DNA of 64,000 nt from CAZUGO01 sp964619935. GTDB lineage: Bacteria; Planctomycetota; Phycisphaerae; UBA1845; CAIVHJ01. The notes under the pieces are model-generated. The model had not been told where the DNA came from and did no database searches. It saw nothing but the letters and a program-made list of their open reading frames with translations. Location of the stretch: the NCBI GenBank assembly GCA_964619935.1, contig CAZUGO010000066.1:1-64000 (forward strand), read 5' to 3'. Positions 34,162-41,561 of the stretch are shown one piece after another; within the stretch, counting starts at the first letter, position 1; each line of letters opens with the position of its first letter. The position numbers and the translations under genes were made by a program.

Positions 34162-34881
34162 TCACCGTTGCGGTCGCGTGCCTGATGCGGGTCGACCGAC
34201 ATGCCTGCGCAGCCATCTGGCAGCCGCTCGAGGCTCGAATCCGAAGGGTCCCTGCCCACCGGCGTAGGCGATGCGGCCGGTCGTATCCACAATGAACAAG
34301 CGCTCCGGCCAGGCGGCGTAGGCATGGTCGGCCGAGTTGTGGATGTCGTCGACGACGCAGGGCATGGTCATCTGAAGCGCGCGGCAACAGCGGGCGGCAA
34401 TGGACTTGCGGTCCGCCAGGGTGGTGGGCTGGGCAAAGACGACCTGGTCGGCCCGATTGCTTTCGAGCTGCCACTCGTCATCGGGGTGGGCTTCGCGGAT
34501 GTACACGAACAAGAAGGCCACGCGATCCCGGTAAGCCTCGTACAACTGCTGCAGGGCGTCAGCCTGACGCCGAAAGGGCGGTCAGGTCCAACTGCCGAAG
34601 ATGAGCATCACCGGCCGGTCGCCCTCGAACTGAGCCGGGCCCATCGATCCACTGCCGTCGCGCGTCGGCAGCATGAAGTCAGGCGCGACCTCGCCGACCC
34701 GCGGGGCCTCGCGGAGCATCAGTGCCCGAGTGGACTCCCAGTTGGGCACCCGTTGCTCGGGCGGTTTGGCGTCCATGTCTTTGATGAATCGGGCGGTGAC
34801 CTGCTCCTGGCGGATGGCACAGCCGGCTACCGGCAATACCGCAAGCAGACCCGCGAGCGCGGCGGTCTTGTGGTTGCTCAT
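34162..34881 (-). CDS. Deiodinase-like lipoprotein with in-frame UGA (selenocysteine)
   Basis: Read through one UGA, this is a 239-residue lipoprotein with signal and lipobox (LPVAGC, Cys21) and a thioredoxin-fold domain matching the iodothyronine deiodinase family. It has LIFGSWT-U-PPF where vertebrate enzymes have FGSCT-U-P. FLFVYIREAHPDDEW follows, then VVDDIHNSADHAYAAWPERL and FIVDTTGRIAYAGGQGPFGF. The UGA (34582-34584) is codon 100, exactly the catalytic selenocysteine. Frames on both sides share phase, and the stretch between the UGA and the next start has no other stop. A SECIS-like hairpin follows. Bacterial members have been linked to reductive chemistry rather than to thyroid hormone. 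GGGGAG five bases before ATG 34881 marks the start. A simple nonsense mutation is possible but would be a coincidence of position. Confidence 0.8.
34555..34571 (-). promoter_or_regulatory. Bacterial SECIS-like hairpin
   Basis: In the transcript, ten bases after the UGA comes GGCGUC, a five-base loop AGGCU and GACGCC: six GC-rich base pairs with a G in loop position 2. The apical loop starts about 17 bases after the UGA. Bacterial SECIS models place the loop about 16-37 bases after the UGA with a G among the first loop bases, so the fit is good. The pairing could extend to eight pairs only with an impossibly small loop. Confidence 0.7.
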
Positions 34882-35176
34882 CACAACTCCCCATCAAGAA
34901 TCCGAACTTCGTCGCACGTGATTCACGGTGACGGAACCCGACATCTGCCACAGGCACCGGATCCCAAGGCCCCATGATACCAGATCGCCCCGTCCGGCCG
35001 CAGACCAGGAATCCGCGGCAGCCACTCGCTGGAATGGACGCCGGGGTCGCGGCACCCATCCTGGCCTGTGGACGCCCCCAGGGTAAGGCGATCACGCCGG
35101 TTTCAGCGCCCGGGTCGCGATGCAGGTGGCCAGGTGCCGGCTCAACGCGTTGCGGGGATCGTGATCTTCGTAACCA

Positions 35177-35962
35177 TCACCCTCGCTTCAACACAGCCGT
35201 TGGCGCTTGGGCGGTTCCAGGCAGGTCCCCACGCTGAGCGATGTAGATGCAGTTCACATCTTGCTCATTGAGCAGCGGGTTGTAGAAACTCGCCTTGGAG
35301 GCCTGGACACTCGGGAAACTGGCCCGCAGCCCCTCCAGCAAGGCGTCGTCCGGCGGATCAGCGGACCACAAGGCGAACACCCCGCCGGGGTGCAGGTGCT
35401 CGGTCAACCGTTTGAGTCCGGCGGGCGTGTAGAAGTCGGCGTGCGACGGCTGCAGCAGGCATTGCGGCGAATGATCGATATCCAGCAAGATGGCGTGGAA
35501 GCGCCGGGCCCCGAGCGCTTGGGATATGGGGTTGTGGTCGGCCGGCCCATCGGCGGGCGAACCGACGGCAGCGAAGAAGTCTCCGTGGACCAGCATACAC
35601 CTGGGATCGCGTGTGAGGACGTCGGCTAATGGCACCAGTCCGCGACGATACCAGTCGATGACCCGATCCAGGTATTCCATGACGGTCACAGAGGCGACGT
35701 TGGGCGCCTGCAGCGCGGCCTGGGCGGTGTACCCCAGCCCCAATCCGCCGATCAGCACCTCGCAAGCACTCTGGTTCACCAGACGCAAGGCCCGCGTGGC
35801 CAGCGCGATCTCGGCCTGGTTGACCACGCTGGACATCAGGAAATTCCCGTCGAGCTTGACTTCAAATACTTCTGCCCGGTCCAGCGACAACACTTCGCGG
35901 CGGCGCAGGATCAAAGCGCCCAGCGGCGTCATGCTGTAATCCAATTCCTGGAAGGCGGCCAT
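35177..35962 (-). CDS. Spermidine-synthase-fold (PABS) protein
   Basis: This 261-residue protein carries a SAM-binding Rossmann motif VLIGGLGLGYTAQAAL, an acidic strand-end VTVMEYLDRVIDWYRRG and the motif ILLDIDHSP, all typical of the polyamine-biosynthesis (spermidine synthase-like) fold. It lacks a clear polyamine-binding region and so may act on another substrate. The N-terminal strand-rich part (LILRRREVLSLDRAEVFEVK) is a family trait. ATG 35962 is chosen; upstream in-frame codons look random. It is on the same strand as the deiodinase-like gene, about 300 bases away. I cannot say whether the two are linked. Confidence 0.7.
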   Translation of the reverse strand: MAAFQELDYSMTPLGALILRRREVLSLDRAEVFEVKLDGNFLMSSVVNQAEIALATRALRLVNQSACEVLIGGLGLGYTAQAALQAPNVASVTVMEYLDRVIDWYRRGLVPLADVLTRDPRCMLVHGDFFAAVGSPADGPADHNPISQALGARRFHAILLDIDHSPQCLLQPSHADFYTPAGLKRLTEHLHPGGVFALWSADPPDDALLEGLRASFPSVQASKASFYNPLLNEQDVNCIYIAQRGDLPGTAQAPTAVLKRG

Positions 35963-36609
35963 CCCGATGCGGACTCCTTCAGCGCCGCCGTGTCCCCCCA
36001 TTCTGGACCTCTGTTGGCCAAGCGCGTTCAATGAGGATTGCAGATCGACGCACAGTGCAGCCGCCGACAAGGCCTTAAGGAACCGGACGAGGACCCCAAC
36101 GTCCGACACCCCGCAGGCGGCCCGGACGGCGGGTCGACCGGCCAGGGCAGCGTGGAGCGTGACGCTGGTACCCACTCCGGCGAGTGACGGGTGGAGCACT
36201 GCCAATCACGGAAATCGCCGGGAGTACTTTACGACGTGTCGCCAGCCTGTCAAGCGTCATTGATTCCTTCCTCGCGTTTACGACGGAGGGCTAAGAGCGC
36301 ATCGAAAGACCGCGACGTTGCCGTAATTGGAGGAAGGTCCGAACTCAACCGCCAATATGCCCAGGACTCGTACCCTGCGCTCGATGCCGATGACCTCTGT
36401 TGATGCAGCCAGCGCCCGTACGCAAGACGTACCGCTGCCGTGGACAAAGATGAAAACCACAATGCCAAGAGCGTCAAGATCGCGGTTGAGTTGGAGCACG
36501 CCAGAGACGCCAAGCGCGACGCGTGGAACCGCGTGCAGAAAGCCGGTTGCGACGATTCTTGGGCTTGGGCGTGAAATGTCGGAGTGCCTCGTGGCCGCGA
36601 GAGGCGTGA
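35963..36609. other. Gene-poor stretch with possible remnant
   Basis: No complete gene is supported here. Near 36440-36575 one frame reads VDKDENHNAKSVK and AVELEHARDAKRDAWNRV, the latter resembling the C-terminal phrase (ATRDAWQRVE) of the stress protein at 40823-41350, so a fragment of a related protein is possible. Confidence 0.3.
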
Positions 36610-36850
36610 TCGAGCTGGAATGTGGGAACGCAGCAAAGAATTCACTTGCTTTCCCCCTCCCGCGCCCTATGATTATGAATAATAGCCACTGGAGCCTTCG
36701 TGAATCTTGCGCCGGCTCCATGAGGATGTGATCCGCAGTCTCGGATGACTAAATAAATGGCAACCCGGCTCGTGTGCCGGGGGGCTCGTTGAAGAGTAAG
36801 CCGACGTGATTCAGCGCTTTTGGGTGCTTAGCCACGTCGGTTTTTTTTTC
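36610..36850 (+). repeat. Terminator-bearing inverted element, copy A
   Basis: This ~240-base element has a homologous copy in opposite orientation at 42924-43165. Conserved blocks in order are GCTGGAATGTGGGAACGC, AAAGAATTC, GCAGTCTCGGATGACTAA, GCAACCCGGC, a hairpin with arms CCCGGC and GCCGGG, GGCTCGTTGAAGAGTAAGC, and a terminator hairpin. The two copies differ mainly in loops while the stems are kept, as expected for a structured RNA. No open frame spans it. It may be a small RNA gene or a mobile repeat. Confidence 0.65.
36801..36849 (+). terminator. Intrinsic terminator of element copy A
   Basis: CCGACGTG (36801-36808) pairs with CACGTCGG (36833-36840), followed by nine T. It ends the repeat element directly before the small membrane-protein gene. 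Confidence 0.75.
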
Positions 36851-36902
36851 GCGCGCAGTTGGAGGCGCATTGGGTGTCGCTCGCTTTTTGAAAGGGTTGG
36901 TC

Positions 36903-37052
36903 ATGATCTGGACGATTGCGGTGATCCTACTCGTATTGTGGTTGCTCGGTATGGTTTCTTCCTACACCATGGGGGGCTTGATCCACATCTTGCTGGTCGT
37001 CGCGGTGATCGCGATCGTGGTCCGGCTGGTTCAGGGCCGTCGAGTGATGTGA
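36903..37052 (+). CDS. Small lmo0937/DUF5670-type membrane protein
   Basis: This 49-residue protein has two hydrophobic helices separated by MVSSYTMGGLIH and the tail VRLVQGRRVM. This matches the lmo0937/DUF5670 family (I-W-T-I-A-V-I-L-L, Y-T-M-G-G, R-L-x-Q-G-R-R). These proteins are common in stress-tolerant and soil bacteria and have no known function. ATG 36903 begins the conserved MIWTIAVILLV phrase. It is the first gene of a cluster of small stress and envelope genes. Confidence 0.85.
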   Translation: MIWTIAVILLVLWLLGMVSSYTMGGLIHILLVVAVIAIVVRLVQGRRVM

Positions 37053-37219
37053 CACGGCTGAAGCGTTCACGACGGAAAGTAATGAGCGACTGGGTGGCGT
37101 GACTCGGCTGCCGGGAGACAGCCGGGTTGCCTACCCGCATTCTCACGCTTGGCGCCAGAGCGGGAACGAATACCGGCCGCCGAGCCCTGCAATGGCGCTG
37201 GCGGTCAGGAGAACGCCAT

Positions 37220-37666
37220 ATGACGATGAGGCAGCCGAAAGGGCACAAGCACGCATGGTTCGCTTTGGCTGATGCGGAGTCTTGCCGGCTGTTGCGCTGC
37301 AGCCTGACCAGGCAAGGCACGCCACACGTTGAGGAATATGGGGCGCTTCAGAACACGCTGCCCGAACCGGAACACATGCGGCCAACGATCCAGGGAGACA
37401 CAACGCGGCACCTGGAGAACAAGGAAAGGCGATTTGCGGGGCAGATCGTAGAGTGGCTGCAGACACAGGCGAGACAGCGAGAAATTGTCGCCCTGACCAT
37501 GTTCGTACCCCCTCGCATGCTTGGAGTACTCCGCATGATTCCACTCGGAGCGCTGCAAGGACACGTTGAAGAACTCAGGGGCGACCTCATGCGCTTGAAC
37601 GCTGGTCAGTTGGCAGACCACCAGATGGTTCGCGAGCTCGTGACGCCTCCTCCGAACGACGAATGA
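37220..37666 (+). CDS. Host-attachment-like/baeRF-type protein
   Basis: This 148-residue soluble protein is related to the host-attachment (Host_attach, PF10116) and baeRF families. It has HAWFALADAESCRLLRC, the phrase HVEEYGALQN, ENKERRFAGQIVEWL, FVPPRMLGVLR and EELRGDLMRL. Relatives are proposed translation-termination-like or stress proteins, despite the family name. AGGAG eight bases before ATG 37220 sets the start; the upstream in-frame Met is less likely. It lies in a cluster of stress-type small genes. Confidence 0.75.
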   Translation: MTMRQPKGHKHAWFALADAESCRLLRCSLTRQGTPHVEEYGALQNTLPEPEHMRPTIQGDTTRHLENKERRFAGQIVEWLQTQARQREIVALTMFVPPRMLGVLRMIPLGALQGHVEELRGDLMRLNAGQLADHQMVRELVTPPPNDE

Positions 37667-37927
37667 GCGGCCTTCGAGTCCAAGGCCATGCGCACACTTG
37701 GCGGGGCGGCCGGCCGAACTCGTCCGACGGGAGGTGTATGACGGCGAAATGAATCGTTGGCGGGTTGTGAATCAGCGCTGAAAACGAAATCGACTAATGA
37801 ATGGCGGAGTACAGGAGATCAGAGTATGAAAAACTGGTGCCCGCATCTGCTCTTCTGCACTGACGGCCGCAGCCCGACGACGCATTGGAAGTAGGAGATG
37901 CGCCGGCGGAACGAAAGCGAATGGACA

Positions 37928-38068
37928 ATGAACAAGAATTGGCTTGGCGTCGCAGGCGCGGTTGTGGTCGTCGTTGTCATCCTGTGGCTGGTAGGCGGGA
38001 ACAGAATTTCCTGCCACGAGAGCTTCTGGGACAAGGACAAACAGATCATCGAGATCAAGCATGATTGA
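37928..38068 (+). CDS. Single-helix small membrane protein, 46 residues
   Basis: A short open frame encodes MNKNWLGVAGAVVVVVVILW, one transmembrane helix, then a hydrophilic tail HESFWDKDKQIIEIKHD. Its topology, codon usage and position among similar small membrane genes support it. I do not know its family. The start is the second ATG of ATGGACAATG, in the open frame. Confidence 0.5.
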   Translation: MNKNWLGVAGAVVVVVVILWLVGGNRISCHESFWDKDKQIIEIKHD

Positions 38069-38293
38069 CAGCTCCGCCTGCGACGGCCGGGTTGTCAGAT
38101 CATATTTGGAGCCTTGGGGAACTCAGAGCGACGGAAAGAGGAGCCCGATTGTGGAGAATCGCGGCGACCAAGGACTCTGCCATCGGTGAGTCCCGTGTCC
38201 CTGTGAAGGGGACGCCCGAAACGGGAGCGCCGACCGCGGTGGACTCCACAGTGAAGGTAGGCGGCCCGAATCGACCCGCAAAGGAGAATTGAG

Positions 38294-38449
38294 ATGCTCA
38301 TCACAATCGTCATCGTGATCTTGATCCTGATGCTTCTGGGTGCGATACCCAGGTGGCCCCACAGCAGAAACTGGGGATACTACCCGAGCGGTGGGCTTGG
38401 ATTGGTGTTGCTGGTCTTGATCATTTTGGTGCTCATGGGACGCCTGTAA
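38294..38449 (+). CDS. DUF3309-type small membrane protein
   Basis: This 51-residue protein has LILMLLGAIPRWPHSRNWGY, then PSGGLGLVLLVLIILVLMG, the classic DUF3309 layout of two helices joined by a P-R-W-P-H-S-R-x-W-G-Y loop. Family function is unknown. AGGAG seven bases before ATG 38294 is a strong ribosome site. Confidence 0.9.
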   Translation: MLITIVIVILILMLLGAIPRWPHSRNWGYYPSGGLGLVLLVLIILVLMGRL

Positions 38450-38470
38450 TACGACACAAGGAATTGAGAA

Positions 38471-38698
38471 ATGCGCCGCACACCGCTCATCGCCAGCGGA
38501 GTCATTCTTGCCGTCCTGGGCGCGATGGTCTTCATCTGGCAAGGCGTCAGTTACACGCAGCGTGAGACGCTGATCAACGTTGGGAACGTCAAAGTGACCG
38601 CCGATACCCAGAAAAGATTGCCACTGCCGCCCATCCTGGGAGGTATCGCGCTGGCCGGCGGAGTCGGGCTGATCGTAATAGGAGTTCGGAAGTCGTAA
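38471..38698 (+). CDS. Two-helix small membrane protein (VTADTQK type)
   Basis: This 75-residue protein has an N-terminal helix (LIASGVILAVLGAMVFIWQG), a short loop YTQRETLINVGNVKVTADTQ, and a second helix (PILGGIALAGGVGLIVIG). The loop phrase is widely conserved in small bacterial membrane proteins of unknown role. It follows DUF3309 with 21 bases between, probably as an operon. Confidence 0.75.
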   Translation: MRRTPLIASGVILAVLGAMVFIWQGVSYTQRETLINVGNVKVTADTQKRLPLPPILGGIALAGGVGLIVIGVRKS

Positions 38699-38731
38699 CC
38701 CAGCGCTCCAGATTCTTTGAGGAGGCTTGCG

Positions 38732-39091
38732 ATGGACAATCCCAGGGCCACAGCACCCGACATGGCTGAGTCCCAGGAGATCGCCAAGCAAGTCGAGGTC
38801 GAGCTGGCGCTGCTCGTAAACATCGAACAGTCGCTCCGCATCGCGCTCGACTGGGAGACCGAAGATCGTGGGAACATCCGCAAGCTGTCGACGCTGCGCT
38901 TCGTGGCGCGGTCCTTTGAACGCCACTTGACCCGTCTGCGGGTGCTGGCGGAGTATGGCGGGTATATGCACCTGGTCACGGACAGCAAGCCACATCTGGC
39001 CAGCGCGGTCCAGGGGTTACAGAACCTTCGCGATGACTGGGCATCGGCATCAAGTGGTTTGTGCCGACTGCCTGGTACGTTCCGGGAATAG
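38732..39091 (+). CDS. Hypothetical helical protein
   Basis: This 119-residue protein is largely alpha-helical: EIAKQVEVELALLVNIEQSL, LRIALDWETED, then LRFVARSFERHLTRLRVLAEY. I do not recognise the family. GGAGG six bases before ATG 38732 supports expression. The final 20 residues share DNA with the start of the DUF502-like frame that follows, and they may be an artefact of a deletion or frameshift at that junction. Confidence 0.6.
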   Translation: MDNPRATAPDMAESQEIAKQVEVELALLVNIEQSLRIALDWETEDRGNIRKLSTLRFVARSFERHLTRLRVLAEYGGYMHLVTDSKPHLASAVQGLQNLRDDWASASSGLCRLPGTFRE

Positions 39092-39507
39092 GCGTGGTGA
39101 CCGGTCTCGCCCTCACCTTCACGCTCGGTCTGTTGGTCAACATCTGGGGCGTGCCGCAACTCATCCGACTCGGCGAGAACCTCATCGGGCACATCCCGCT
39201 CGTGAAGACAATATACGGCGCTGTCCGCGATCTGTTCGGGTTTTTCGCCAAGTCCGGTGGGCTCGGCGCGGGGAACAAAGTGGTCATGGTTTCGCTCGCA
39301 GAGACCGGCATCCGGATGGTCGGTCTGCCAACACGGGAGCAGTTTGACGATCTTCCGCCCGGTCTCGGTGGCGAGGGATATGTCGTCGTGTACGTCCCGT
39401 ACCGTTCCCCACCGACGAACGCCGCGAACTGGCGGTCGGGAAGTCACCGTACGTTGGATTCGACTGCCATGACTACTCCGCTACTCCGTGTTGCAGGCTG
39501 GGCCTGA
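39061..39507 (+). pseudogene. DUF502-type membrane protein, N-terminally truncated
   Basis: The frame encodes the DUF502 core: VPGIGVVTGLALTFTLGLLV, LGENLIGHIPLVKTIYGAV, then VVMVSLAETGIRMVGL and VVVYVP. The first membrane helix usual for the family is missing; the only open start (GTG at 39061) is inside the core, and a TGA lies just upstream in frame. The last 35 residues also depart from the family. It may be a truncated gene created by a deletion that joined it to the previous reading frame, or the start may be non-canonical. Confidence 0.6.
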
Positions 39508-39680
39508 ACGCAGTGACAGCACCAAGCAGGGGCAGCCAGGCGACGAGCGAAATGGTGACGATCCGTCGGGTGCTGACCGGGTCGCGGGGTTTGGCCAGAC
39601 GCAAGGGCGGGTGGCGACCCGGGGAACGGATCCCCCCCCCTCGCGATCGGGGTTCCCCAACACCAGCCCACTACAGATTA

Positions 39681-39761
39681 TTTGGTATCACCATTTGGTT
39701 CAAATGAAGATACCAAAATGATCATTCGGTATCTTCATTTGAACCAAATGGTGATACCAAA
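39681..39761. repeat. Perfect 34-bp inverted repeat with 13-bp loop
   Basis: Arms 39681-39714 and 39728-39761 are perfect reverse complements; the loop is AAAATGATCATTC. Base composition is much more AT-rich than the neighbours. A pair of near-direct repeats AAATGGTGGTACCAATT follows at about 39768-39805. Either an attachment or insertion scar, or a very strong RNA hairpin, is possible. Confidence 0.8.
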
Positions 39762-40041
39762 TGAAGTAAATGGTGGTACCAATTGATATAAATGGTGGTA
39801 CCAATTGGTCTCAACAGCCGGCTTGTGGGGGCATAGACCTGGCACAGGTTGGCCAGTTGGGCACCTGGACCCCGGGTTCTTGATAGCACCAGGGCCGATT
39901 GGGGTCGGGAGTTTTGATGTGGTTCTCTCCTGGATCTGGTTCTCTCCCCCCGACAAACGGTCCATTACCCTGTGTGGCTGATGGTGGGATGGCGTGACGC
40001 GGAGCGGTTCACGGTAGAAGCGTCGCGTCGTCGAGAAGGAC

Positions 40042-40078
40042 GAAGCCCAGGCCGCTTTCGAAGAACGACCTGGGCTTC
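40042..40078 (+). repeat. Ten-bp stem-loop
   Basis: GAAGCCCAGG pairs exactly with CCTGGGCTTC across 17 bases. No T-run follows, so a terminator is not shown. Its role is not clear. Confidence 0.5.
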
Positions 40079-40150
40079 TGTGTGTGTCACCGCCCAAAGC
40101 GATAAACACTTAACCGACCTGAGGATCGCGAACGGTGGCGGCTGCGTTTA

Positions 40151-40226
40151 GCCTGCCTGCCGCAGGCAGGCCCTCGGCGGCAGGAGCCGGCCGCCATCAA
40201 GGACAGCCCTGCCTGCGGCAGGCAGG
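40151..40226. repeat. Two CCTGCCTGC/GCAGGCAGG palindromes
   Basis: Two self-complementary copies (40151-40171 and 40208-40226) each contain CCTGCCTGC opposite GCAGGCAGG. Similar small GC palindromes are dispersed in many environmental genomes; their role is unknown. Confidence 0.55.
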
Positions 40227-40232
40227 CACCGC

Positions 40233-40376
40233 ATGTTCAACTGCGCCAAGTGCCGTCGGCAGGTGGTGATCTGCCGGGGGTGCGACCCGCGGGCAGCGGC
40301 ACTGCTCGGGGTCCTGTTCGGCCAGCGCGCCGCCAGGAACAAAGGCCAGAAGAACAGCGGCAAAAACGACGCCTGA
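40233..40376 (+). CDS. Small Cys-x2-Cys protein, possible zinc-ribbon remnant
   Basis: A 47-residue open frame has CAKC and CRGC six residues apart, suggesting a zinc ribbon, then a basic tail (RAARNKGQK). It resembles transposon-associated small zinc-ribbon proteins but lacks most of their basic tail. I consider it weak; codon usage and context do not decide. Confidence 0.25.
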   Translation: MFNCAKCRRQVVICRGCDPRAAALLGVLFGQRAARNKGQKNSGKNDA

Positions 40377-40527
40377 ACACAATCATGCCTCCAAACCCCG
40401 CATGCACCCGCCGCACCCCGATCTCATTCGGAGACCATGAGTCGCGCTTCAGTCGGCTCAAGCCATAAGCTGGAACAAGCACAGGAGGCCTTGCTGCCTG
40501 CCTACGACAGCCACTCGGGACTGGAAA

Positions 40528-40728
40528 TCAACGACACGTACCGCAGAAATCTTCAACCTGACGCTCAACCTCATCCTGGGCGTCCCCATACTTCTCCTGC
40601 AATTTGCCCAGCAGGACTTGTCGCTTGCCGTTGATGGCGGTCAAATCGTCATCATTCAGTTTGCCCCACCGCGCTTTGACTTTGCCTTTGAACTGCTTCC
40701 AATTGCCTTCGATCTGATCCCAATTCAT
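40528..40728 (-). CDS. CsbD-family stress protein
   Basis: This 66-residue protein has the typical start MNWDQIEGNWKQFKGKVK, with ARWGKLNDDDLTAINGKR and a helix ending QVEDF. CsbD proteins are general-stress proteins of unknown mechanism. AGGAG nine bases before the ATG supports the start. The terminal FCGTCR with a Cys pair is not usual for the family. Confidence 0.92.
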   Translation of the reverse strand: MNWDQIEGNWKQFKGKVKARWGKLNDDDLTAINGKRQVLLGKLQEKYGDAQDEVERQVEDFCGTCR

Positions 40729-40822
40729 GATATTTCACTCCTGCTCTGGATTTACAGAACTGCCCGCCCACGCCCGCGCACGCCGTGGCGCTGAGGATGG
40801 CGCTCAGCACCATGATTGGCGC

Positions 40823-41350
40823 TTAGCCGCAGCAGTGACCGGCGGCCGTCTTTTCCACGCGCTGCCACGCGTCGCGTGTAGCCGCCTGGGCCTGCTCCCA
40901 GCTCAGCTTGGAATTCCCGCGACGACTGTCCCAGGCGCGACGCAACTCGGGTTCGACCTCATCGAACGATTTCTTCTTTGTCCCATATGTGGTGTAGCTC
41001 TCCCAACCATACTGATAGGCAGGGCCGTACTGGTCATAGGGGGAGTTTTTCGTGACATAGGGACGCTTCCCGAATTCGTTCCGCCAGAAGGCATGCTCGG
41101 TCGTCGGATTGACCGCCTCCGCGGTCAGCTTCCCGGCCACTCCGCCCGCGAGAGTCCCAGCGACAGCGCCGACGGCTGCGCCGATCGGTCCAGCCACTAC
41201 GGCCCCGAGGACGGCTCCGGTTGCACCCCCGCCCGCCGCACCCATCCCGACACCGACCGGGTGGGCACCGGGCGCGCCCGTCAGGGGATCCAGATTGGCG
41301 TCTGTCTTTACCGTCGTCGTCGACTGTGATACTGTTCTTTTCGTTTCCAT
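40823..41350 (-). CDS. Glycine-zipper stress protein
   Basis: This 175-residue protein has a Gly-zipper segment of two hydrophobic runs (VGMGAAGGGATGAVLGAVVA, then GAAVGAVAGTLAGGVAGKLT) and a hydrophilic C-terminal domain with NEFGKRPYV, YGPAYQYGWESYTTYG, FDEVEPELRRAWDSRRG and WEQAQAATRDAWQRVE. The latter is a recurring stress-protein module in bacteria that carry CsbD clusters. ATG 41350 (METKRT) is preferred, with GGAG nine bases upstream; the ATG at 41365 lacks a site. Cellular role unknown, perhaps membrane-associated. Confidence 0.75.
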   Translation of the reverse strand: METKRTVSQSTTTVKTDANLDPLTGAPGAHPVGVGMGAAGGGATGAVLGAVVAGPIGAAVGAVAGTLAGGVAGKLTAEAVNPTTEHAFWRNEFGKRPYVTKNSPYDQYGPAYQYGWESYTTYGTKKKSFDEVEPELRRAWDSRRGNSKLSWEQAQAATRDAWQRVEKTAAGHCCG

Positions 41351-41561
41351 TTGTGGAATCTCCATCTCGTAAGAAACACGTCGCTACAAATCGAATTACA
41401 GGTCATCGACCTGTCAGCAGTAAGTTGTTCCCGCAATGCCCGCGCCGTGGAGGCCCTCAAGCCGCCGGCGCATCCCAATGATCAGAACAAATGGCTCACA
41501 ACATCCTCCGAACGGCGCGTGCGGACTACGCGCCGTTCGGAGGGTCACATCGCACACCACC

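Larger units (their letters stand above)
39508..40232. other. Repeat-rich intergenic region
   Basis: No gene is supported between 39508 and 40232. The region holds a long perfect inverted repeat (39681-39761), short direct repeats just after it, a GC-rich stem (40042-40078) and two self-complementary GCCTGCCTGC repeats (40151-40171, 40208-40226). Confidence 0.6.

Noticed and set aside
34582..34584. Reading the UGA as an ordinary nonsense mutation
   Set aside because: The position is exactly that of selenocysteine in the family, and a SECIS-like hairpin follows; kept only as the alternative.
40042..40078. Terminator call for the 10-bp stem
   Set aside because: No T-run follows the stem, so it is listed only as a repeat.
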